DNA of 64,000 nucleotides from Bradyrhizobium sp. NDS-1. GTDB taxonomy: Bacteria > Pseudomonadota > Alphaproteobacteria > Rhizobiales > Xanthobacteraceae. The first letter of the stretch is position 1. Each line of letters opens with the position of its first letter. Below the pieces are notes generated by a model that was given only the letters and a program-made list of their open reading frames with translations, was not told where the DNA came from and did not search any database. Positions 31,576-39,475 of this stretch are shown in pieces. The stretch is taken from positions 5,193,501 through 5,257,500 of the forward strand of contig NZ_CP136628.1 of the NCBI RefSeq assembly GCF_032918005.1, read 5' to 3'. Position numbers and translations under genes: made by a program.

Positions 31576-32994
31576 ATGACGGATTCCGAACTTCGCGCCG
31601 ATCTTCATAGCATCGAGCCAATCCCGGATGCGGACCGGGACTCGACGGGGCCGCAGCAGATGTGGATCTGGGCCGGCGCCAACATCGCGCCGGTCAACTG
31701 GGCGCTCGGCGCGCTCGGCATCATCCTGAAACTCGGCCTGATGGAAACCATCGCTGTCATCGTGCTCGGCAACGTCGTCGGCTGCGCGATCTTCGCAACG
31801 TTCACGGTGATGGGGCACAAGACCGGCGTCAACCAGATGGTGCTGAGCCGATCGGCGTTCGGAGTCCGCGGCGCCCGGCTGCCGAGCATCCTGATGTTCC
31901 TGATGACGCTGGGCTGGATCGGCGTCAACACCTACTTCCCGGTCAAGGTCTCGATGGGCATCCTCGGCCAGTTCGGTGTTCCCGACACCTGGCTGGTCGA
32001 GATGATCGTCATCACACTGGTGATGATGGTGCAGGTGCTGATCGGGATCTACGGCTTCTATGCGATCCGCACCTTCGAGAAGTACACGGTGCCGCCGACC
32101 ATCGCCATCATGGTGCTGATGAGCGTGCTGGCATGGACGCGTCCCGGCGTCGTCAATTGGAGCCTGACCACCTCGCTGCCGCCCGGCGCGCATCTGGCGA
32201 TGCTGACGATGCTGATGACTGCAATCGGCGTCGGCTGGGGGATTTCCTGGGTCACCTGGGCCTCCGACTATTCGCGCTTCGTGCCGCGCTCGACGCCGTC
32301 GAAAGCCGTGTTCTGGTACAGCTATGTCGGCATGTTCGTGCCGACGGTCTGGCTCGGCATTCTCGGCGCGACCATCGCCTCGACGACGCTGGACACCGAT
32401 CCCGCGAAGATGGTCAGCGCGGTGTTCGGCGGTCCCGTCAGCATCCTCGTTCTCCTGATGGTGCTGCATGGCCCGATCGCCACCAACATCCTCAACGTCT
32501 ACTCGGCGACGCTGGCGGCGCTGAGTGCGGGGCTGAAACTCTCGCGCTTCTGGCTCACCATCATCGTCGGCGTCGCCGGCTATCTGGGCACCCTCTACTT
32601 CATCTTCGCGCCGTCGTTCGCGAAGGCGTTCGACCATTGGATGATCAGCCTCTTGTTGTGGATGAGCCCGTGGGCCGGCGTGGTGCTCGCCGACTTCTTC
32701 ATCAAGCGCAAGGGCAGGATCGACGTCGCCGAGCTCTACCGCTCGCCGCAGACCAGCGCCTATGGCGACATCAACTGGGCCGGCATGATCGCGTTCTTCG
32801 CCGGCCTCGTCGCCGGATGGCTGGTGCAGGACGGTCTCGTCAGCGCGCTGCAGGGGCCGATCTCGATCAACCTGCTCGGCGGCGCCGACCTGAGCTGGCT
32901 GTTCGGGATCGGGGTCTCGGGCCTCGTCTATCTTGCGCTGGGCAAGCTCGTCACATCGCCCTCCTCGGTCGTTGCGAGCAGCACAGGCAGGTAG
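31576..32994 (+). CDS. NCS1-family nucleobase/hydantoin:cation symporter
   Basis: A 472-residue membrane transporter with about twelve hydrophobic segments. NCS1 landmarks include MWIWAGANIAPVNWALGALG in helix 1 and VLSRSAFGVRGARLPS after helix 2. WASDYSRFVPRSTPSK is also typical, as is GPIATNILNVYSATLAALSA, of the helix holding the substrate site. The family carries purines, pyrimidines, allantoin, hydantoins and vitamins with Na+ or H+. The ATG at 31576 follows a GGGGG stretch; the frame opens earlier at 31474. With the shared operator it is probably the uptake route for the pathway of the minus-strand Mo-hydroxylase operon. Confidence 0.88.
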   Translation: MTDSELRADLHSIEPIPDADRDSTGPQQMWIWAGANIAPVNWALGALGIILKLGLMETIAVIVLGNVVGCAIFATFTVMGHKTGVNQMVLSRSAFGVRGARLPSILMFLMTLGWIGVNTYFPVKVSMGILGQFGVPDTWLVEMIVITLVMMVQVLIGIYGFYAIRTFEKYTVPPTIAIMVLMSVLAWTRPGVVNWSLTTSLPPGAHLAMLTMLMTAIGVGWGISWVTWASDYSRFVPRSTPSKAVFWYSYVGMFVPTVWLGILGATIASTTLDTDPAKMVSAVFGGPVSILVLLMVLHGPIATNILNVYSATLAALSAGLKLSRFWLTIIVGVAGYLGTLYFIFAPSFAKAFDHWMISLLLWMSPWAGVVLADFFIKRKGRIDVAELYRSPQTSAYGDINWAGMIAFFAGLVAGWLVQDGLVSALQGPISINLLGGADLSWLFGIGVSGLVYLALGKLVTSPSSVVASSTGR

Positions 32995-33039
32995 CGACGG
33001 CAGCAGCGGCATCGCCGCCCGGCCGGGTCGCGCGCAGGA

Positions 33040-34449
33040 TCAGATCAGGCTGGACTTGCCGCGGCTGAGAACTTCGCCGGCGCCCTTTGCCCCCACAATC
33101 CGCCCCTGGTCACACACGACCCGGCCGCGGGCGATGGTCGTCACGGGCCATCCCGTGATCTCGAGTCCCTCCCAGGGCGTATAGTCCGCGCCGTGGTGCA
33201 GGTCGGCCTGCCGGATCGGCTTCTTCAGCTTCGGATCCCACAGCACGATGTCGGCATCGAAGCCGATTCCTATCGAGCCCTTGCGCGGATAGAGGCCATA
33301 GATCCGCGCATGGTTGGTCGCGGTCAGCTCGACGAACTTCTGCAAGCTGATCCGTCCCTTCGACACCCCCTCGGAGAACAGGATCGGCAGCCGCGTCTCG
33401 ACCCCGGGGATGCCGTTCGGCACCCAGCGGAACGAGGTGCGCGCATTCGGCGTCAGCTTGCCCTTGGGATCGTCGTAGCGGAACGGACAGTGGTCGGACG
33501 AGAAGGTCTGGAACACGCCTGATGTGATGCCTTCCCAGATCGCCTGCTGGCTCTCGGCATCCCGCGGCGGCGGCGAGCAGACATACTTCGCGCCTGAAAT
33601 GTCCATGTTCAGGCCCTTCATGTCGTCGGCCGTGAGCGTGATGTATTGCGGACAGGTCTCCGCATGCACCGGCAACCCGCGCTGCTGGGCCCAGCGCACC
33701 TGCTCCATCGCCTCGCGTCCGGAGACGTGGACGATCATGATGGGAACGCCGATCACCTCGGCATGGCTGATGGCACGATGCGTCGCCTCGCGCTCGACCG
33801 CCTGGGGCCGCGACACGCCGTGATAATAGGGCGCGATATGGCCTTCACGCTCCAGCCTGGTGGTGAGGAAGCGGATGGCGTCGTAGCCTTCGCAATGGAC
33901 CATCACCAGCGCCTCCTCGCGGCGCGCGACATCGAACACCTCGAGCAGCTGCTTGTCGCTGAGCACGAGGTCGTCATAGGTCATGAACACCTTGAACGAG
34001 GTGTAGCCGTCCTTGACCAGCGCCGGCAGCTCCTGCCCGAGCACGACCGCGGTCGGATCGGAGATGATGAGATGGAACGCCGTGTCGATGTAGCACTCGC
34101 CCTCGGCGAGCGTGCGGTAGTTCTCGACACAGGTTCGCAGCGAGGTTCCTTTCTCCTGCAGCGCGAAGGGCAGCACCATGGTGTTGCCGCCGGCCGCCGC
34201 CGCGCGCGTCGCCGAGGCAAAATCGTCAGCCATCACCACGTCGGGACCCGACGGCTGGGAGATGTGCACATGGCTGTCGATGCCGCCCGGCAGCGCCAGC
34301 AGGCCGGTCGCGTCGATCTCGCGCGCCGCGCCCTCGATGCTGTCGGCGATGCCGACGATGCGGCCGTCACGAATGCCGATATCGGCGCGAAACTGGTCGC
34401 TGGCCGTCACGATGGTGCCGCCGCGAATGGCGAGATCGAGCTGCGTCAC
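33040..34449 (-). CDS. Dihydropyrimidinase/D-hydantoinase
   Basis: A 469-residue cyclic-amide hydrolase. The metal centre is visible as GIDSHVHISQP (HxH), a bridging lysine in SFKVFMTYDD, histidines in VHCEGYD and IVHVSG, and aspartate in SSDHCPFRYDD. VCSPPPRD and FRWVPNGIPGVETRLP are characteristic of the hydantoinase group. It opens the ring of dihydrouracil or hydantoins to N-carbamoyl amino acids. Two GTG starts are possible: 34464, overlapping the upstream TGA, and 34449 with GGAG at 34459-34456. I prefer 34449. It ends a minus-strand operon that starts with an ABC importer, and converges with the NCS1 gene. Confidence 0.9.
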   Translation of the reverse strand: MTQLDLAIRGGTIVTASDQFRADIGIRDGRIVGIADSIEGAAREIDATGLLALPGGIDSHVHISQPSGPDVVMADDFASATRAAAAGGNTMVLPFALQEKGTSLRTCVENYRTLAEGECYIDTAFHLIISDPTAVVLGQELPALVKDGYTSFKVFMTYDDLVLSDKQLLEVFDVARREEALVMVHCEGYDAIRFLTTRLEREGHIAPYYHGVSRPQAVEREATHRAISHAEVIGVPIMIVHVSGREAMEQVRWAQQRGLPVHAETCPQYITLTADDMKGLNMDISGAKYVCSPPPRDAESQQAIWEGITSGVFQTFSSDHCPFRYDDPKGKLTPNARTSFRWVPNGIPGVETRLPILFSEGVSKGRISLQKFVELTATNHARIYGLYPRKGSIGIGFDADIVLWDPKLKKPIRQADLHHGADYTPWEGLEITGWPVTTIARGRVVCDQGRIVGAKGAGEVLSRGKSSLI

Positions 34450-34460
34450 AGAAGTCTCCG

Positions 34461-35192
34461 TCACTTGATGACCGCCGATGTCTGGAATATCCGGCCCCAC
34501 TTCGCAAGGGCCGCGATGTCGCCGCCGGCAAGGCCGAGGGTCCGCCACAGCGTGACCGCGACCGAGTCGAGCACGGCGATATCCAGCTCCCGTTCCAGCG
34601 AGGCCGCAAGCGCAGCACCGTCGAGATTGGTGCAGAGGATCACCACGGCGTCGGCGCCCTCCGCCGCCACGGCGCGAACCATGTCCGCGATCGTGGCAGG
34701 CGTGACCTCGCCGAAGGAGAAATTGTCGCGCAGGCCAAGATGCCGCTCGGCATGCGGGGTGATTCCCTCCTCCGCCCAGACATCGGCGATGCGCCGCTGC
34801 ACGTCATCCGTATAGGGTGAGACGAGGCCGACACGTCCGGCGCCGAGCGCGCGCGCGGCCTCGATGCAGGCGAGCGTCGACGTCGTCGTCGGCGCGCCCG
34901 TGCGTGCCGTGATCGCCTCGCAAAAGCTCCTGTCGCGGCCGATCCCGAGCCAGCTCGCGGAGGTGCCATTCCAGGCGATGGCGTCGACCCTGGCATCGGC
35001 CAGCAGGTCCGCCGCCGGCAACATCACCGAGGCGTCAAATTGGCTCAGAGCCGCAGCATCGAGCGCAATCTCCGTGACGCGAAACCGCGAGAAATGCGCG
35101 GTGACATCAGCCACGTCGTGCAGCATGGCATTGGTGACGGGCTCCAGCACCGAGTTGGAGGACGGCGTGATCATGCCGAGGCGCTTGCGCAT
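34461..35192 (-). CDS. Asp/Glu racemase-superfamily protein with arylmalonate-decarboxylase-like active site
   Basis: A 243-residue protein opening MRKRLGMITPSSNSVLEP, the PSSN motif of maleate isomerase-type proteins. These usually have two catalytic cysteines. Here the first position is glycine (Gly76 in WNGTSASW), while the second cysteine is kept (Cys187 in ILCTNLDG). A Gly/Cys pair at 74/188 is known from arylmalonate decarboxylase, so a decarboxylase-type or one-base reaction is possible. It lies between the ABC ATPase and the dihydropyrimidinase, whose start overlaps or closely follows its stop. A role in processing hydantoin or malonate-type products is inferred only. Confidence 0.8.
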   Translation of the reverse strand: MRKRLGMITPSSNSVLEPVTNAMLHDVADVTAHFSRFRVTEIALDAAALSQFDASVMLPAADLLADARVDAIAWNGTSASWLGIGRDRSFCEAITARTGAPTTTSTLACIEAARALGAGRVGLVSPYTDDVQRRIADVWAEEGITPHAERHLGLRDNFSFGEVTPATIADMVRAVAAEGADAVVILCTNLDGAALAASLERELDIAVLDSVAVTLWRTLGLAGGDIAALAKWGRIFQTSAVIK

Positions 35193-35201
35193 GTCTCTAC
35201 C

Positions 35202-35978
35202 TTACGACGCCTGCGCAAGGCGCGTCGACTCCTCCCGGATCAGGGACAGGATGCGGCGCTTTGCGTCGTTGAATTCTGGACTCGTGATGTCGCGCGGGCG
35301 CGGCAGGTCGAAATTGACGGCCTCGCGGATCCGGCCCGGCCGCTTGGTCATCACCACGATCTTGTTGCCGAGCACCAGGGCCTCGTCGACGCTATGGGTG
35401 ACGAACACGATGGTGCAGCGGCGCTTCTGCCAGATCGCGACAAGCTCCTCCTGCATTTCGAGCTTGGTCTGGGCGTCCAGCGCCGCGAACGGTTCGTCCA
35501 TCAGGATGACGCTCGGGTTCATCAGCAGCGCGCGGGCGATGCCGACCCGCTGGTTCATGCCTCCGGACATCTCGGAAGGATGGTGATGCTCGAAACCGCG
35601 CAGGCCGACGAGATCGATGAATTCCATGGCCCGTTCGTGGCGCTCGGCCTTGGCGACGCCCTTGAGCTTGAGGTGGAAGGCAATGTTGTCGATCGCCGTC
35701 AGCCACGGCATCAGGGTCGGCTGCTGGAACACCACGCCGCGATCCGAGCCGGGCCGTTCCACCTGCTCTCCATCGACCAGTGTGCGGCCGGAGGTCGCCT
35801 GCTCGAAGCCCGCGATGATGTTCAGGAGTGTCGACTTGCCGCAGCCGGACGGGCCCAGCAGGCAGACGAAATCATTGGCCTCGATGTCGAGATCGATGTT
35901 GTCGAGCGTGAGCAGGTCACGGCCGCGCCGCTTGTCGGAAAACACCTTGACGATGTTGCGAAGCTCGATTGCCGCCAT
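35202..35978 (-). CDS. ABC transporter ATP-binding protein, SsuB/TauB type
   Basis: A 258-residue ATPase. Walker A is GPSGCGKST, the signature is MSGGMNQRVGIARAL and Walker B is VILMDEPFAALDAQT. The FQQPTLMPWLTAIDNIAF segment is usual for the nitrate/sulfonate/taurine group. The ATG at 35978 overlaps the permease stop in TGATG. The same frame is open to 36599 but is a shadow there. It energises the importer with the permease and binding protein upstream. Confidence 0.92.
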   Translation of the reverse strand: MAAIELRNIVKVFSDKRRGRDLLTLDNIDLDIEANDFVCLLGPSGCGKSTLLNIIAGFEQATSGRTLVDGEQVERPGSDRGVVFQQPTLMPWLTAIDNIAFHLKLKGVAKAERHERAMEFIDLVGLRGFEHHHPSEMSGGMNQRVGIARALLMNPSVILMDEPFAALDAQTKLEMQEELVAIWQKRRCTIVFVTHSVDEALVLGNKIVVMTKRPGRIREAVNFDLPRPRDITSPEFNDAKRRILSLIREESTRLAQAS

Positions 35979-36829
35979 CAGCCCGCCCTGCCTTGCACGG
36001 TGGTCGTCTGCTGCCAGCGCAGCGTGCGCGCCATGATCGCCTTGAGGCCGAGATCGGAGAGATAACCGAGCAGCCCGATCGATATCATCGCCGCGAGCAC
36101 GATGTCGTAGCGCAGGAAGTAATAGGAATCCCACAGCACGTAACCGAGTCCGCTTTTCACCGCGACCATCTCGGCCGTGACCGTCAGCATCCAGGCCGAT
36201 CCGACCGCGATGCGCAGACCTGCGAAGATCGAGGGCAGCGCCGCCGGCAGCACGATGTCGGTCAGCATCTGCCGTCCGTTGGCGCCCATCATCGCCCCGG
36301 CGCGCACCAGATTGTGGTCCACGGTCTTGACGCCGTGGATGCTGTTCATCAGCACGGGAAAGAAGGCGCCGAGGAAAACGAGGAAGATCGCCGGTTTGTC
36401 GGCGATGCCGAACCAGATGATGGCGAGCGGGATCCAGGACACCGGCGGGATCGGACGCAGCATCTGCAGGGTCGGCTCCAGCGTCTTCTCGAACAGGCGC
36501 GACCAGCCGATCGCGACACCGGCGAGAATGCCGAGCAGGCTTGCCAGTGCGAAGCCACCGAAGACGCGCAGGGCGCTGGCCACCGCGTCGCGCAGCCAAT
36601 GGCCGGAATAGGTCTGCGTGGTCTCGTCGAAGCCGAACACCCAGTCGCCGAGCGCATGCAGCACCGCGCTCGGCGCCGGCAGCAGCGCGGGCGGAAGCAT
36701 GCCGCTGCGCGCGAAGGCTTCCCAGCCCGCGATCAGCAACCCAGGCACGACGAGGCGCTCGAGCCCCTGGAACGCCCGTGTCAGCCGAAGCCCACCCCTT
36801 GCCGGCGAGGCGTCAGTAACCGAGGTCAT
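35978..36829 (-). CDS. ABC transporter permease, SsuC/TauC type
   Basis: A 283-residue permease with about six membrane segments. PIPPVSWIPLAIIWFGIADK is the signature region of the sulfonate/nitrate group, and GANGRQMLTDIVLPAALPSI is the EAA coupling loop. It overlaps the end of the binding-protein gene by 17 bases and the ATPase by three. Confidence 0.92.
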   Translation of the reverse strand: MTSVTDASPARGGLRLTRAFQGLERLVVPGLLIAGWEAFARSGMLPPALLPAPSAVLHALGDWVFGFDETTQTYSGHWLRDAVASALRVFGGFALASLLGILAGVAIGWSRLFEKTLEPTLQMLRPIPPVSWIPLAIIWFGIADKPAIFLVFLGAFFPVLMNSIHGVKTVDHNLVRAGAMMGANGRQMLTDIVLPAALPSIFAGLRIAVGSAWMLTVTAEMVAVKSGLGYVLWDSYYFLRYDIVLAAMISIGLLGYLSDLGLKAIMARTLRWQQTTTVQGRAG

Positions 36830-37817
36830 TCTTGACCTTTGCGGTGGCCTTTTCCAGGAACGAATAGTCCATGTTCTTCTCGGCTTCCGCGGAGACGTCC
36901 TTCGAGATGTACTTGAGATCGCGCATCATCGCGGCAATCGCGAGCGTCTGCGAACGATGGATGGCGGGATCGGGCGATGCATTTTTCAACGCCTCCGTCG
37001 CCACCGTCTTGTCGAGGCCCGTCAGCTTGTTGATGACCTCGATCCACGGTCCCTTGTCGGCGATCAGCTTGTTGTCGAGTTCGACCACGGCGCTGACGAC
37101 GGCCTGCACGCCGGCGCGCTGGCTCGCGATCACGTCGGAACGGGTCACGATCAAATTGGTCAGATTTCCCGCGGCCTGGTCGTAAGGAAGCACGAAGTGC
37201 TTGCCGGCCCCCGCAAGCCTGATCTGCGAGGCGAAGGGCTCGACCGAGCAGATCATGTCGACCTCACCGCGCTGCAAGGCCGGCAGATGGTCCGACGGAT
37301 TGGGAATGTTGATGAACTGGATGTCCTTGTTGGGGTCGATGCCCTGCTTGAGGAACGCGCCGCGCATGTGGATGTCCTGCGCGTTGCCGCGCGAGGCCGC
37401 GACCTTCAGCGGCTGACCGTCGCTCTTCGCCTTGAGAGCGGTTGCCTTGAACGCGGCCCAGTCTTCGGGCGGCAGGTTCAGCTTCGCGGAGGAGAGGCAT
37501 TCCGAGCCGCCGTTGATCTGGCCGGACACGGCGACGACGTCAAAGCCTTTGTCGAGTGCGGTGATGTAATGGAGGTAGGTGACCTGCGCGACGTCGATGC
37601 TCTTTGAGACCAGGGCGGTCAGCACGTCGTTGCCGGAGTTGAAGCCGGTGGCCTCGACCTCGACATTCCTGGCCAGCCCCGGGATCAGCGACATCGGCAG
37701 GCAATGCGCGCATTTGGCAAAGCCGAGCTTGATCTTCGCGGTCTGCGCGATGGCGAGGTCGCCTCCGCCGAACATCGCCGCCATCACCACGAGGCCCAGT
37801 CGCAAACCCGTCCGCAT
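36813..37817 (-). CDS. ABC transporter substrate-binding protein, SsuA/NMT1-like, with CxxC motif
   Basis: A 334-residue periplasmic binding protein. The signal peptide ends about residue 24 (GGGDLAIAQ). The mature part has the type-2 fold: NDVLTALVSKSIDVAQVTYL and LQRGEVDMICSVEPFASQIR. Shortly after the signal comes KCAHCLPM (Cys36, Cys39), unusual for the family and suggesting a metal site or disulfide. Family members bind taurine, sulfonates, pyrimidine precursors or nitrate. The operon with dihydropyrimidinase points to a hydantoin- or pyrimidine-like ligand. Confidence 0.88.
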   Translation of the reverse strand: MRTGLRLGLVVMAAMFGGGDLAIAQTAKIKLGFAKCAHCLPMSLIPGLARNVEVEATGFNSGNDVLTALVSKSIDVAQVTYLHYITALDKGFDVVAVSGQINGGSECLSSAKLNLPPEDWAAFKATALKAKSDGQPLKVAASRGNAQDIHMRGAFLKQGIDPNKDIQFINIPNPSDHLPALQRGEVDMICSVEPFASQIRLAGAGKHFVLPYDQAAGNLTNLIVTRSDVIASQRAGVQAVVSAVVELDNKLIADKGPWIEVINKLTGLDKTVATEALKNASPDPAIHRSQTLAIAAMMRDLKYISKDVSAEAEKNMDYSFLEKATAKVKNDLGY

Positions 37818-37898
37818 CGCTTACTCCGTTTCGAAGGCGCGAGATCCGCGCGTCGCGCAAGATCATCGGTCGGGCTTCGCGGCAGCGCAACAGGGTTT

Positions 37899-37915
37899 TT
37901 GCATGCTGCATACAA
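37899..37915. promoter_or_regulatory. Imperfect palindrome TTGCATGC-T-GCATACAA, candidate GntR operator
   Basis: The arms match at 7 of 8 positions. It lies between the binding-protein start (37817, minus) and the GntR start (38016, plus), as expected for a regulator of the FCD-type GntR class controlling a divergent operon and itself. Confidence 0.5.
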
Positions 37916-38015
37916 TTTACGCGTTGTGCCATTGTTTTCAGCTACATGTGTCGGTATTTTCGGCAAGCCAAGGAGCCGGAAACGGCTAGGATGAACTCGA
38001 AGCAACGAGGCGCGC

Positions 38016-38723
38016 GTGCAGCAGAAGTTGGACACCCCGAAGGGTCGAAAGTCGCCCAAACTCAAGCGGATGGGTCTGCACGAGCGCGCTGCCGCGCGGA
38101 TGCGGACGATGATCATCCGGGGCGAGCTGCCGCCGGGATCGCAGACGCAGGAGACCAGGCTGTCGAAAGAGCTCGGCGTGTCGCGCACGCCGCTGCGCGA
38201 GGCGATGAAGGTGCTTGCCGCCGAAGGGTTGATCGAGCTCCGCCCGAACCGCAGCCCGCGCATCGCCGACATCGCAATTGAGAGCATCTCGGAATTGTTC
38301 GAGGCCCTCGCCGGCATCGAGCGGTTGGCCGCCGAGCTTGCCGCCGTCCGCGCGACCGATCGCGACCTCGCCCGCCTGCGCACGCTCCAGACCCGCATGG
38401 AGGGTCATCATCGCAACGGCAAACTCGACGAGTACTTCGCCATCAACGGTGAGATCCACAACACCATCGTCCGCATGGCGCGCAACACGCCGCTGCGCGA
38501 AGCGCACGAGACGCTGATCTCCCGGGCCGAACGCGCGCGCTATCTCGCGTTGGGTGCCGACAAGCGCTGGAGCAATTCGGTCGACGAACACGCCGGCATC
38601 CTCGCCGCCCTCGAAGCGCGCGACAGCGAAGCCGCAGGGCGCCTGCTCGGAGCCCATGTCCGCCAGACCGGCACCGCGCTGCTCGAGACGCTCGCTCCCA
38701 AACCCAAGCTGACGGCAGCGTGA
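38016..38723 (+). CDS. GntR-family regulator (FadR/FCD subgroup)
   Basis: A 235-residue regulator. The winged helix reads RMRTMIIRGELPPGSQTQET and LGVSRTPLREAMKVLAAEGL; the C-terminal FCD domain has the helical AGIERLAAELAAVRATDRDL and DEHAGILAALEARDSEAAGR, with histidines suited to bind a metal and a carboxylate effector. The start is GTG at 38016 with GAGG at 38007-38010. It is divergent from the ABC/dihydropyrimidinase operon and directly upstream of the racemase-like gene, and probably controls both. Confidence 0.9.
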   Translation: MQQKLDTPKGRKSPKLKRMGLHERAAARMRTMIIRGELPPGSQTQETRLSKELGVSRTPLREAMKVLAAEGLIELRPNRSPRIADIAIESISELFEALAGIERLAAELAAVRATDRDLARLRTLQTRMEGHHRNGKLDEYFAINGEIHNTIVRMARNTPLREAHETLISRAERARYLALGADKRWSNSVDEHAGILAALEARDSEAAGRLLGAHVRQTGTALLETLAPKPKLTAA

Positions 38724-38725
38724 CC

Positions 38726-39475
38726 ATGAAGCTGCTGCTGCTCAATCCCAACACCAGCGCGGGGGTCACCCAGTTGATGACCGATGTCGGGCAGCGGGCC
38801 GCCGCGCCCGGCACCGAGGTCGTCCCCTGCACCGCGACGCGCGGCGTGCCCTATATCGCGACGCGGACCGAGGCGCAGATCGGCGGCGCGATCGCGCTGG
38901 AAATGCTGGCCGAGCAGCACAGGAAGGTCGATGCCGCGATCATCGCCGCCTTCGGCGACCCCGGCCTGTTCGCCGCACGCGAGACGTTCGACATTCCCGT
39001 GATCGGCCTCGCGGAAGCCGCGATGCTGACGGCCTGCATGGCCGGGCGGCGCTTCGCCATCGTCACTTTCGCGCAGGCGCTGGGGCCCTGGTACGAGGAA
39101 TGCGTCCGCGACCACGGGCTGCGCGAGCGCTGTGCCGGCATCCGCATGCTCGACACGCCGTTCCAGGCGATCTCCGAGGTCGGCACGGAGAAGGAGGACC
39201 TTCTGGTCGAACTCGCACAGCGCGCCGTCGTCGAGGATGAGGCCGATGTGCTGATCTTCGCCGGTGCGCCGCTCTCGGGACTTGCCGAACGCGTCGCCGA
39301 CCGAATCCCCGTCCCCATCGTCGACCAGGTCGTCGCCGCCGTGAAGCAGGCCGAGGCGTTGGTGGCCTTGCGCCTGCGCAAGGCTACGGCGGGCACATAC
39401 CGCCGGCCCGCTGCCAAGCCCACCATCGGACTCGCCGGCGCGCTCGCCGCCCGGCTCGAGCATCGCGACAGCTAG
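38726..39475 (+). CDS. Hydantoin racemase-like protein (Asp/Glu/hydantoin racemase family) lacking the usual cysteines
   Basis: A 249-residue protein beginning MKLLLLNPNTSAGVTQLM, the hydantoin/allantoin racemase opening. In the family the first catalytic cysteine lies in a (A/S)CFGDPGL motif; here it reads IAAFGDPGL, and the second site reads LIFAGAPLSG where LGCAGM is usual. Both cysteines are therefore apparently alanine. Either chemistry differs or the protein has a non-racemase role. The GTG at 38720, overlapping the GntR stop, is an alternative start. It converges with an amidase, the two stop codons sharing CTAG at 39472-39475. Confidence 0.8.
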   Translation: MKLLLLNPNTSAGVTQLMTDVGQRAAAPGTEVVPCTATRGVPYIATRTEAQIGGAIALEMLAEQHRKVDAAIIAAFGDPGLFAARETFDIPVIGLAEAAMLTACMAGRRFAIVTFAQALGPWYEECVRDHGLRERCAGIRMLDTPFQAISEVGTEKEDLLVELAQRAVVEDEADVLIFAGAPLSGLAERVADRIPVPIVDQVVAAVKQAEALVALRLRKATAGTYRRPAAKPTIGLAGALAARLEHRDS

